A stretch of DNA of 64,000 nucleotides from NCBI GenBank assembly GCA_964020155.1, contig OZ026546.1, positions 4,242,900-4,306,899 of the forward strand, read 5' to 3'. This DNA is from Chondrilla cf. caribensis (lineage: Eukaryota; Porifera; Demospongiae; Chondrillida; Chondrillidae). Of the stretch, positions 37,116 through 50,250 are shown piece after piece. Below the pieces are notes generated by a model. The model was not told where the DNA came from. It did not search any database and saw only the letters and a program-made list of their open reading frames with translations. Numbering within the stretch: the stretch's first letter is position 1; each line of letters starts with the position of its first letter. The position numbers and the translations under genes are program-made.

Positions 37116-39314
37116 GTGAGGCATTCATGAAAATTGAAACATCTGTCATTATCCAAATATACTAACCAGATACACACATTTAAGACTAATCACCTTAGTT
37201 CTGAAGTTTTGGTGGCAATAGCGAGAAATCAGTGATATTTAATGAATAATTTTATGTGGCTTTAATTTAACTGTTTGGTACACAACTTAATGAAGGTTAC
37301 AATAGTATGTTAGTTATATTTGTACACTTGAGAAGGGTCAGCAAATATATAGGGGAATTGAATAAATGCTGGTGTCATTCAATGTGATTATCGCTAAATT
37401 ACATCTTGCTGATGTTTTCACCATCTCTTCAACCCCTACTATGTGCTACAATGCTGTATTATATAGTCTACGGCTAAACCTCAATTGTATATATGCACAC
37501 TTATACACCTTTAAGATACTATGTACCTGCATGGAGGGAATCATTTGTAAAAGTGAATATTATACCATTATTATCAAGCATACTACAAGCAAGTCTATTA
37601 CATGCATATTAAATATTTTAATTTCAAATATGTATACTTCAGGTTGACCATTGTTCTGAAAGTGCAAACAAAATATACTTATGTACCCACAGGTACATCG
37701 AATCAGATACAATATTATGATTCTTTACATTTTCCTTTTCAAATAATGTTAAATAAAATTCTAAAGCGCAACTGCTTTAACTCTTTGCCAATATGTGCAA
37801 TTCTTATATCGAGAGAGAAATGTAGAAGAGAATGCTATTCTGTTGGCTTTCAGACAGTCAACTTGTAGTCATGGAGACCAAACATGTATGGAATGATAGA
37901 TGTAGACTATTTGCACTTAGCTGGAATGCTTTGTAAACAGGTACAATCCAATCAACACCCTGCCAAGCAAATAGTTTAAATTACAAGTTGAGATGTAGTG
38001 GTAAACAGCATATCTCTGTGGAGTTGATGTTTCTATGTAGGTTTTACCATATATAATCATTTCAAAATATAATCAAATTAATTTTTTGTACAAATATGAT
38101 AATCATGAGAGCATAAAGTAGACTAAGACAGAATTTCATGATGAAGTCTATTGTTTTACATTGTTTTATCACTAATCATTAGATCAGGAATCACGTCCTC
38201 AGAATTGTATATTATTCATTAAATGCACATATCACACAATAAAACTTTTCAATCCACATACAGTACAGATATCATTCGGAGAAAAAACATAGAGGGTTTA
38301 TTAATGACACATTTCATATCTACAGACTGTTAAAGAGCACACAATCTCAAGAATGTTGTCTTGTCATGTGTATGTACTGGAGACATCAGTCGAGTTGCAA
38401 GTTCTATTCTTATACATACCATAAATACAGGTGTTAAGTCCCAGGGTTGTGTACTAGCTACATAGGAATGCCTATAGTCAAGCAAGACATCATCAGATGT
38501 AAAACTGTATGTCTTATTGATTATTGGCATAAATTTACACTACTGTAGTACATACGAGATATAGTATCTTTGAATGCTACTACAGTACTCGTATGATGGA
38601 GTCTATATATATTCTGTGTGGCCCAGGAGTGAAGCCATATAGACACATAGTCTGCATATTATTGCAAAAATACCTGAGTAGTTGTGCTCTAGCTAGTACA
38701 CGACTTGAGTGATCACTTGATTTGCCCACCTGAATTCAAACATCACAGTGACAGAGGTGCCGGTTGAAATTATATGTAAATCGAATTATGCCAAATGGCT
38801 ATTATATCATAATACCTACTGTATGTTGAAATAAATGATTCGTTAAAGATGGAGACATCGATCGTTAGCAATTAATTGTAAGTGACATTGAGTTTGATAT
38901 TGCTGCCTATTTTCTGGTATTAGAGAGAAATTATAGTATTGTATCCTTCACAAATTACATTGAAACTTGTTCAACAAGTACCTGGCTTTGTATGTACATA
39001 TGTACTTCTGGTTGGTGAGTACACTTCAATCCATCTGGCTCATGTTGAAGTACACTATGACAATCATTACTGATAACCAGTACTTCTGATATAAAGTATA
39101 AATATGGTGTACCCTTGAAGGTGTGTGATTACTAAGCAAGTTTGACTGCATTATCAATATGAATCTTTTGGTTATGTTGGTAACTGTAATGTAGTTTATT
39201 AATAGCATTACATGTATAATCACACCTAACATGCAGTTGATAATGTATTTTCTGTTAAATAATTCTCTAGACGAACATGGCATTTGTAGCAATTTTGCAA
39301 AGAATTTGAAAATA

Positions 39315-42300
39315 ATGGTGTTCATAAAGTGGATGCTGACATTCGTGATCTACATTTACGTGGTACAGCCCATCTGCTATGCACAAAGTGAGCTTTATCG
39401 AAATGTAACAAGGAAAGTTAATTAATAAACTTTTAATGCATGCATGCAGAAGCAAGCATTAGATAAAAATTAACAAGCAAAACCCACAATTGCAAATTGT
39501 TCCCTCCTGAACATGTGAATCATGTGAAAAATATGTGCTTTGATCAGGAAAAGTTGAATTTCAAAAATTGCCCATATTCGCATAGTGTACATGCATCACT
39601 GTGTATGCTGGCTATCAATTATGATTCTGTATGAAATTGTACACTGTCACTGTTTGTACAGCCATACAGGTTGAACTTCAAGAAACTGTTATCAGAGTTC
39701 AAGAGACTGTTGGGTCTGTTGAAATAGTTCTGATTGCAAATCAGACACACAATGAAACTTATGGTGTTAGAGTATTACACCTCGGTGGAACTGCCCGTGA
39801 GATAATAGTACAGTGTGTGATAATGTTTGTACAAATGAGCTTGTACCATAGATGTTTACAGGCCTATTTGACTATGTGTGCATAGTTTTACATGTACGTG
39901 TCCGCATGTGATTCTGGTATGTTATGTATGTCTGACATATTATTATAACTCATAATAATATTATGTGTCCGTACGGGTAATGGCAACAGTAAATTAGCAC
40001 TATTATTTATTTCATTGCACAAAAAAGTAATTCGAGTTAAGAAACTCTTGAGGCTGCCACCACCACAATGGAGTTACTTGGGGATCAATTGCACATTTAA
40101 AAGAACCTTTGCTTAAACTCTTACATTTGGTGGAGCCTGTGCACTTGACTTCCAGCCCAACTTCCAATTCTTGGTACTTTGAATTTGACCAACTGCTTCA
40201 TGCAATATGAATCATGATATAAATTCTCTGTTGTGATTATGTGTAGGAATTCATATTGAATATACTTACATATATACATATATATATATTATATATATAT
40301 GTATGCCACATTCATATCACTCAATATATAATTTGTGTTAACGTAACTTTCTGGAAGTCAAACTGACAATATTAAGGGCCAATTACAAACATCAAGAATT
40401 AGAATGCGACAGGAATTTGAGTACAAAAGCTTTACTGAAGTTAAAATATTATTATTATTATTATTATAATATCTTGAGAGAAGAATCTTTTCAACCTGAA
40501 AAACGTACTAGTAATTGAAATGTTAGCAGTGGTAGCAATACAAGTATTTCAACTCAAATTGTAATAACTTGTTTCCTATTATCACAGGATCCCATCAACA
40601 CAATATATCATCACCACGTCTGGATGTGGAATTCCAACCAGGCAAAAACACAACCAGTGTGGTTGTAGGTATTGTGGATGACGATGTGTATGGTCATGAG
40701 AATTATTTACTCAATTTTCGCCTATTCATTTTAAATGATGACTTCGTTGAGATTGGTCCCAAAAGCAGGTTGCAGATCCTAGTATTTGATGATGAGGTTT
40801 ACACAGTGGAAGTTATGAGCTTCACAGACTTTGTTACCGAGGGCGATGATGCGGCAGCAGTATTAGTCCTTGATTTTCAGGAACCTCCTGGGGGTTCATC
40901 TGTAACCCCCCGTATCAGTACAATAGTGCGTGTCACTGGTGGAAGTGCCAGTAAGCTTAATTTAACCTCACATTTAATGCTAATGTACTGTGTTATCATT
41001 ATTTCCAAAATTTACTCCTTTTCAGCTCACAATGACTATAGACCACCACATATCAGAACACGTAAGTAATCTTATAATTATTCATGCGTACAGTAATAAG
41101 ATACAGAATCATAATTATGTTATGTGTAATTATTGGCAATTATAATTGCCGCTAATTTTTGATTTTATACATTGAGAAATTCCGATGCACCTAAAACTTA
41201 ATGCCCTGTATCAAGTGTACACATGAAAACAAATATTAATCATAATATTATACAGATTTTGTGATAATTACTCACTTGTCTCCCTCTACATAGCAACACA
41301 CACAACCATCAATATAGTTGATGACGATGTGGTAGAAAATATGGAATTTGCACGTGTTGTGATAACACTTTATGGCGTACGCACCAGTGGCCCCACGGAA
41401 TTGATACTGAACATCTCTGACAATGATGGTAAAGTCTCCCTCTATTAATTAATTGTATATTTTCGTTCAATTTTGCAAGAATTTTTGTGTCACTTGTCAC
41501 AAAATTATGTGGGGATATGATTAGCAGAATGATATCATTGCAATAATACATTGAATTTCAGTGTGTGAATTAGGCATTTGTGAATCAAATCTAATTTTTT
41601 TAATTGCTACAGTTTGTGACACTCCTTATATATCATTTATATCCTTCATATCTTGTAGCCTATTTTTGTCTCATATTTCCACAGATCTTAATGTGTACAT
41701 CGAAGCTAATGTATACAATGCTCCTGAATCAAATGGAAATTTGTTAATATCACTGGTTGCTGATGGAATAAGTGAATTCCCATTTATTGTGTCACTGCAA
41801 ATAGACAGTGGATCAGCAAGTGAGGTCTTGCAATCGTGTATGCTTGATAGTGAGGATTTTTGTGTGATGTGTGTTTTTGTTCATATCTGTACATATACCT
41901 TATAAGCACTATAGTACAATCATCCAAAGTGGGATGCCAGTTGAATGGCTTCCATCTAATTTTGTTCAGATGAAAGTGATTACTCTGTACCTGACAGTCC
42001 ACCAAGAGTGGAATTTCAACCAGGTTCAATGAAGGAAACACTCCTACTCCAGATTGAGAATGACAACATCTATGAAGAGACACAGAGTTTCACTCTTTCT
42101 ATCTCTAGCACAGAAAATGAAAGAGTACATTTTCAACCTGAGAACCATACCACTGTGAACATCCTTGACAATGAGGAAATCTTTGTTGGGTTCACTAAAC
42201 CCTTCTACACAGCTGTGGAGAATGATGGGAAAGTTCTGGTTGGGTTGAACATCATCCTACCATCTGGTGGAATTGAAGTAATGGTGAACTTCACAGTTAC

Positions 42301-45252
42301 CATAACAGCAATTAATGGAACAGCCATAGGTATATTCATGTTTATTATCATGTGCATGTATCCACAGGGCATTGAATGGAATAAGTGAACCTAATGTATT
42401 GACAGCATTATCCATGCCAAGTACCTATAGTATTAAGTAAACCGCTTAAACATGCACATGTCAATTGGAAACACCAAATTTCTGCCAAATTTGTGACTTG
42501 GGGCATGTGACAATTGAGTTACGGTGTGAAATTTTAAAACAATTTTTGATGTGAAAAAGCTCAATTATTCTTTGTGTTGCTGAAGAATGAGACAGATTAC
42601 CATAAGATAATATATAATAATAGCATAATAATATTATTATTGTTGTATTGTTGAACTTTATATGCATTATTATTTCTAAACCGCATCAAAGGATTTATCA
42701 CAGCTGTATATTTCATACAGATCTATATTGCCCTATCTCTTAGTATGGCGGGAAATTACATATAAGTGTCGTTTCCTAACTGGTGAACCTCTGAAAAGTA
42801 TCCATTGCTGAAGTATTCCAATAGTTTTCAGTCACTTGGAATCTTCAGAGCTCTCTTGGCATCTGTTTAGATGCAGTTTATAACCCACATCCTCGTTCTA
42901 TGATACTCAATGTAGGGATCAGTTTAGATGTCGATTACAACCTATACTTATAAGCTGTTCATAGTATTTTTATACATGCAATTATGTACATATGTAATGC
43001 ATGATTGTGGAGGTAATGTTACTTTTGTTGTCATCTCTCCAGTATTATATTACGTAATCTATTTCTTATCCATAATACATTTTTCATGAATATAAGTACT
43101 GAGAAAAATGTCATTTTGATATAGCCAATACCACCTAATAGTATTATCTCCATCCTGCAGATTTCAGTGATTATGTTTCGGAGACTCACCAAATGCAATT
43201 GGATACTAACATGCTGACATCTGAGGTGGAATTTCAAGTTATCAATGATGATATAATCGAAGCTAATGAGAATTTTACAGTAATAATAACAGGAATTACC
43301 CCACATGTGATGATCTTTAACGAAATGTCCAGTGCGACAATCCAAATCATTGATGACGATGATGGTACGTTGATTCCTGAATGAAAATAATATTAAATCA
43401 TTGTACGCGTCTATATGGTTGTTTACATACCAAACAACTTAGGAATGGAGGTTTGTGCATACACTGCAATAACATGTTAATATGTAGTGGTTACCTTGAT
43501 ATATACACAACAGGTTATGAAGTCATTCACAAATTACTTGCCTATTAATTTTGTGCATTGGTTATCCACATGGACAAATATTTTAATACCTCATAAATTG
43601 GTTATCATGAGTGAAATAGTATATACACTCTTCATTGATCACAGACGTTCCATGTGATGTTCTCCCATTCATTGAGAATGGAGGTCATGATAGTGAGCTA
43701 AAGCCTGGTGAAATGGCTCCAGAAGGTACCATTCTACAGTATAAGTGTGATGCTGGATACAGCCTGGAGGGATCCGAGAATATAACATGTATGGAAGGTG
43801 GAGAGTGGAGCAGTGAGCAGCCAAGTTGCGTGTGTGAGTTTGCAGACTTTCCAATCTTAGCACCTTATTCTTGTCCAACACAATTCACATTGGCTGACTT
43901 GTACTCCAATTTGTTACGACAGTAGGACTCGAGCTCTATTAAGACAAATCCCAAGGAGTCCTTAAAATAAATGTCTAAATTATTTGTTGATATATTTCAC
44001 TAGTATAGCAAATCAAACTATGTCAGAAGCTTCACAAAAGCTTTACACAGCATATTATCTTAGAGCTGAGATATTAATTTGTATCAACGAGTTTATACTG
44101 CAGTTAATTGTGGTCCATATACATTTGTCATATAATCTTGCTCCAAGCCCTACTAGTACCTCTGTAAATGTTATATTAGATTATCACTGACACCTCAAGT
44201 GTCACACCATCAAGAATCATACCCTGCATAATCAAAATATAATAGTAGTTACAAAAGTGTTTATTGAATACAGTAACTGTTATGTCTAATATGTTTCATT
44301 GTGTATAAATTGCTTGTTGAGCCAAATTCTCCATCGTACATAACTGAAATGTACATATGCTACATGAGGAGCATACATAAAGTATACACATTCACAATCC
44401 CAGTAATAGATAAAATATACAAACACTTAACATTGGCACATATTTACTGGACCTAGCTAAATTGCCACTCCAGTAATAATAATGCAACAACAGGTTGGGT
44501 GACTCTAGTAACTCTTAACAGTAGTCAGGAATGATAATCATAACATGTGAATTACTTGCTGCATCCAACATCAGAATAATTTGCACAGCATGAAAATTCG
44601 ACCATTAAGACCACACCAGATACTGTAGTTGGCCTCCATTGTGACATTTAATTGTGCTAACATTGTATGCACTTTGATACATGTATTGCGTCATATACTC
44701 ACAGTTTGTCCTCTGGATATCATTTTTGTGATTGATGATTCTTCGAGCATATCTGGGAACGAGTTCAAGCGTCTGAAGAACTTCCTCAACAACGTGGTGG
44801 ACAGTTTGGATATCGGAGAGGATCGTGTGAGGGTGGGAGTTATCAAGTATGCCAAGGGTGTCAAGGACGAGATAAGGCTGGATGACTTCACCACTAAGGC
44901 ATCTCTCAAGAGAGCCATCGCAATAATCAAGCATGAAAGAGGAGGAACCCGAACAGGAAGAGCTATTAGTCGCATGGTGAAAGCATTTCAGGGAGGATTT
45001 GGTGGGAGGAGTGATGCAGATAAAATTGGGATAGTCATCACAGATGGCAAATCAAAAGACAGTGTAGCAGGACCTGTGAGAAGAGCTGGAAGGGAAGGTA
45101 TCACTCTGTATGGCATTGGGATAGGCAGGAGCATTGATCGCAATGAAATACGAAGCATTGCAGGAGGAGATACTGGCCGCACTTTTTTCTCCACAAGTTT
45201 CTCTGTTCTTGGTAGGGTCACTCGGGAACTGACGGCTGCCTTGAGCTGCTAG
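39315..45252 (+). CDS. Gene 2: secreted Calx-beta/Sushi/VWA protein (725 aa, 10 coding exons)
   Basis: Coding exons: 39315-39387, 39662-39796, 40588-40950, 41026-41061, 41294-41428, 41685-41819, 41970-42329, 43161-43364, 43645-43833 and 44705-45252. All introns are phase 1 and the frame is open throughout. Signal residues 1-24 and Calx-beta-like domains to about 480 match gene 1. An extra exon encodes residues 481-543, a Sushi/CCP domain with four Cys (VPCDV, YKCDAGY, ITCMEG, PSCV) and Trp (GEWSS). VWA is at 544-725 with DxSxS, GGTRTG and VITDGKS. CCP domains mediate protein contacts in complement and adhesion proteins, so this paralogue may bind a partner the others do not. A short upstream frame (MAFVAILQRI) in the signal exon is peculiar to this gene. 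Confidence 0.85.
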
Positions 45253-45339
45253 CATGTGTGCTCATACTATGTAGCACTAACACTCGTAGATTGTAGCAAT
45301 ATTGGCTACTTCATTATCAACTATGATAGTAGGTTTCTT

Positions 45340-45345
45340 AATAAA
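45340..45345 (+). terminator. Gene 2 polyadenylation signal
   Basis: AATAAA lies 88 bp after the stop, at the homologous place to that in genes 1 and 3. Confidence 0.6.
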
Positions 45346-45679
45346 GCATCAGCATAACATTATAGATCATATCTGGTAGAAAGTTGATGGATTGTATGCA
45401 ATTATTAGAATTTCAATGATATATTATTACATATGTTATTGCACGTGCACGGTAATATAATCCATTATCATCACACTTGTGTAATGGATGAGGTGCAAAT
45501 AATAAAAAAATAAATTAACATAGAATTCAATGTCCTAAATGCAATAGATACATAAGAGCCGGATGCCGGATGCAATATAGGAAAGTCATTGATAACTACA
45601 ATAAGCAGCAATAATAATATTACTCATTCCACGCAAAAGTTGCATGTTCTTTGGAGTGATACTGACTCTTAAACTTAAG

Positions 45680-46060
45680 GTACAAAAATTCTCTCAATGT
45701 ATGAGAGTGTATATAAGAAAAAAACAACCTTTATGTACAGTTCATGAGGGAGGAGACATTTCAATTTGATATTCTAGGAAGACCTAGCCGGGGATGTGAA
45801 CTATTATTTGAAGCCAATCTCTGTAGCTACCCATAACCCCAGCTACATTCAGAGGTGCATAATTTACAGGAGAGTATAGGAGAGAAAACTCTAAGCACCG
45901 TTTTGAATAACTCATGGGGAAGGAGGCATATCCATTTGACATTATGGACAGACCTAGCTGGAGATCTGAACTAACTTATGAAACAATTTCCACCTCATGA
46001 GGTGGCCACTACCCCAACCTACATACTCTTACAAATCTCTTCCCATCTCTGTAACCTTAG
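45680..46060. repeat. Satellite units between genes 2 and 3
   Basis: Degenerate forward units (gagagaaaactctaagcacc near 45880), followed by the boundary sequence seen before every gene. Confidence 0.7.
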
Positions 46061-46151
46061 CTACATTTGGAATTTGAAATATTATAACCATAAGCTCCAA
46101 ACATCCAATCAATAACATATCTTCACCTTTACTGATTGTACACACACATAG

Positions 46152-46266
46152 TATAAATACGTGAGCAGCAGTGTAGTTATAAAAGGAGCATTTGTCTCTG
46201 TTTGCCACCAAAGGGACTTGATTTAGTGAGACCCAGCCAAGATTCAACCTTCAACCACAGACTTAG
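46152..46266 (+). promoter_or_regulatory. Gene 3 TATA box and non-coding first exon
   Basis: TATAAATA lies at 46152-46159. The leader ends at 46266 before GTGAGG. It is four bases shorter at its 3' end than gene 1, and it shares gacttgattta with a gene 4-like variant. Confidence 0.7.
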
Positions 46267-47225
46267 GTGAGGCATTCATGAAACCTGAAACACTCGTCAT
46301 TGTCCAGATATACACATCTATTTAAGACTAATCACTTTAGTTCCATAATTTTTTTGACAATATCAACAGATCAGTGAAATATTAAATGACTAATTTAATA
46401 CCACTTTTATTTAACTATTTGGTACACAACTTAATGGAGGTGTTCCAGTCTCCTTGCCTATAAACAGAAAAAATTAAGTAATGTTAGTGCAATTATTATT
46501 AAAGTGTCTTATCTAATTGCACACTTGAGAAGGGTCAGTATATGGGGGTATGGAATAACGATTGTGTCATTCAATGTCATTAATTTTGTACTTTGTGCTT
46601 GATGTTTAAACTGTCTCTACAAGCCCTCTTATTTGCTACAATGTTGTGTTACGACTATAATACTACACGGCTGAGACATAATTATATAAATGCATACGTA
46701 TACACCGTTAAGACACTCTGCACATGCATGGAGTAAATCATTTGTAAAAGTGAATACTGAAGCAAGTCTACCACATGCATATTAATATTTTAAATAGTAT
46801 TATATACAGTATATACTTCAGTTGACCATTGCTCTGAAAGTGCAAACAATATATACTTCTGTGCCTCAGGTATATTGAATCAGATACAGTACTATGACTA
46901 TTTAAATTTTCTTCATTAAATAGTGTTGAAAAAAATTCCAAAATGCCACTGCCTTAACTCTTTGTCGATATGCACAATTCTTATCTTGAGAGACAAATGT
47001 ACAAGAGACTGCTATTCTGTTGGCTTTCTGACAGTCAAGTTGTAGTCATGGAGACCAAACATGCATGTATGGAATGATGTGGACTCATTGTTACTGATTT
47101 ACACTGAGCTGGAATGCTTTGTAGACTGGCACAATCCAATTATCCTCCTGCAAATCAAATACTTCAAATTACTCGTTGAGATGTAGTTGTAAAGAGCATA
47201 TCTCCGTGGAGTGGATGTTTCTACA

Positions 47226-47697
47226 GTACACGCCGCAGGAAATTAAAAGTACACATTTCCGCAGGGTTTTCCACAAACATCTAGGAGTGATAATTTGTGG
47301 ATAGACGAAACAAAATTGCACTTATCTTTGCAGATTTTTTGCGCAAACTGAGGGACCGATATGAACGAACAGTACCTGATCGCTGTCGGGATCCTGTCAA
47401 AATTTGGCATACTAGTAGCTTCTCTTCTCGATATAGATAACTTATTATCTTCATTTTTTAATTTCGGTATTTGGTCATTCTTATTATTCGCATTTCGATT
47501 AATACTGAAAATGTGTCGTTAATTACTGTAATGTTTACATACAATGTGACGTTTGATCATTCGTACATAGAAAGCATAGTAGCCATTTTTCAATAACTGC
47601 GGCAATGTTTGTGGAAAGTTGTGTGGATATCCGAAGATTGCTGAAGAGGGTCAAATACAGAAATCGCAGAACAAGGTACATTGTCTGTGGCGTGTAC
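47226..47697. mobile_element. 472-bp MITE in gene 3 intron 1
   Basis: Its ends are inverted: gtacacgccgcaggaaa on the left and, reversed, gtacacgccacagacaa on the right. Gene 1 (near 27945) and gene 2 (near 38035) lack it at the matching place. The same element sits at the same position in gene 4. No coding sequence is seen. Confidence 0.75.
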
Positions 47698-48519
47698 CAT
47701 AGGTTATACCATAATCATTTTAATATTATCGAAATTGATTGATTACAATGAAAATTATGATAGTGTGAAGTGGACCATGACGGAATTTTCATGGTGAAGT
47801 TAATTATTTCACATTGTTTCATCCCAAATCATTAGATCAGGAATCACGTCATCAGAATTGTATATTCAATATCAAATGCACATATCACACAATAAACTTT
47901 TGACTTTTGAATCCAAGCATAGTACAGATGTTGACATGGTGGTCATCATTTGGAGAAAAAAAAACAGATAGAGTAGTAACAACACATTTCATATCTATAG
48001 ACTGTTGAAGGCCACACAATCTCAAGAATGTTGTTTTGTCATGTGTACATACTAGAGGCATCATTCCAGTTGCAAGTTCTATTTTTGGGACTTGCTTATC
48101 AGCTACTACACTAATGTAAAGTATGAAAATACTTAATAAGACATTCCTATGTAGCTAGTACACAAGCCTGGGACTTAATACATACATTGATGGTATGCAG
48201 TATGCAGTATAAAATTAATGTTTGAATGCTTGCTTATCTCGTATGTACTACAGTAATGTACATTATGGTAATACTTAGTAAGATAGGCAGTCTAATATCC
48301 AATAATGACCTGCTTGGATGTAGGCATTCCTATGTGACTGGTACACAACCCTGGGACTTAACACCTGCATTGATGGTATGTAGTATCTTAAAAGGAAAAG
48401 AATGCTTTGAACACTACTGCAGTACTCGTAGGATGGAGACGATAGTCTGTGTAGCCCAGGAATGAAGCCATATGGACACATAGTCTGCATAGTATTGCAA
48501 AAATACCTGAGTAGTTGTG

Positions 48520-49150
48520 CTGTAGCTAGTACACAATGACTTGAGTCATCACTGGATTTGCCCTCCTGAATTCAAACACCACAGTGACAAAGGTCAATTA
48601 CATGCAAATTAAATTGCATCAATTGGCTATTATATCATTACACTTATTGTAATAGTGTATGTTAAATAAATGATTCATTGAAGATCGATCGGCACATCAC
48701 TAACAATTAACTTTGTGGTATTGAGCAATCAAGCTCTCAAATTTGATATTGCTGCCTATTTGTTGGTATTATATAGAGAGAAATTACTGTAGTATAATAT
48801 CCTTCACATAATACTTTGAAACAACTACCTGGGTTTGTACTTACATATGTACTTCTTGTTAGAGCTAGTACACAACGACTTGAGTGATCACTGGATTTGC
48901 CCTCCTGAGTTGAAACATCACAGTAACAAAGGTCACGACTGCAATTACATGCAAATTAAATTGCACCAAATGCCTATAATTATATTATTATCATCACACC
49001 TACTGTATGTTAAACGATTCATTAAAGATCAATCGGCACATCACTAACAATTAATTCTGTGGTATTGAGCAACCAAGGTCTTAAAATTGATATTCCTGCC
49101 TATTTGCTGGTATTACAGAGAAATTTTTGTAGTATTATATCCTTCACATA
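48520..49150 (+). repeat. Direct duplication of about 330 bp within gene 3 intron 1
   Basis: The block starting agctagtacacaa, with tggatttgccctcctga, occurs at about 48525 and again at about 48862, each running to the agagaaatt stretch. Genes 1, 2 and 4 have one copy. Gene 4 resembles the second copy more closely (gagttgaaacatcacagtaac). Confidence 0.75.
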
Positions 49151-49515
49151 ATTCCTTGAAACTTGTTTAACAAGTACCTGGATTTGTACTTAAATATATC
49201 ATGTACTTCTGGTTAGAGAGTACACTCCACTCCGTCTGGTTCATGTTAGAGTACACTATGACAATCAATATGGATAGCCAGTACTTCTGATAAAAAGTAC
49301 AGATATGATGTAACCTTGAAGGTACGTAGTTACTAGGCAGGTTTGACTGTTTCTTTTTAAATCAGTCTTTTGGTTATGTTGGTAAATGTAATGTATTTTA
49401 TTAATAGCATTAAATGTGTAATCACACCTAACATGAAGTTGATAACGTATTTTCTGTTAAATAATCCTCTAGACGAACACGGCATTTGTAGCAATTTGTA
49501 AAGAATTTGAAAATA

Positions 49516-50209
49516 ATGGTGTTCATAAAGTGGATGGTAACATTCATGATCTGCATTTACGTGGTACAGCCCATCTGCTATTCACAAAGTGAGCGTTATC
49601 GAAATGCTACAAGGAAAGCTAATTAATAAACTCTTAATGCATGCATGCAAAACCAAGCATTGATGAAAGTTAACTAGCAAACTCACAATTGCAAATTTGT
49701 CCACCCTGAACATGTAAACCATGACATTGTGCAAAATATGCGCTTTGGTCTTTTGGAGAAGTTGTATTTTCAAATATTGCTCGTATTCTTATAGTGTACA
49801 TGCATTATTTTGTATGTTTGGCTATAATCAATGATGATTCTGCATGAAAATATACAGTGTCATTGTTTGTACAGCCATACAGGTTCAATTTGAAGAATTT
49901 GGTATGAGAGTTCAAGAGAATGCTGGCTCTTTTGAAATTGTTCTGATTGCAAATCAGATACACAATGAAAGCTACAGTGTTTCAATTTTATTCTTGGGTG
50001 GATCTGCCCGTAAGAAAATAGTACAGTGTGTGATAATGTTTGTACAAATCAGCTTGTACCATAGATGTGTGAAGGCCTGTTTGAGTACGTGTGTACATTT
50101 TTACATGCATGTGTCTGCATGTAATTTTCAATATATTACCCCCAATATAAATCATGATGTTATAAATTCTCTGTTGTGTTCTTGTTTTGGAATACATATT
50201 GAATATAAT

Positions 50210-50250
<41 letters not shown>

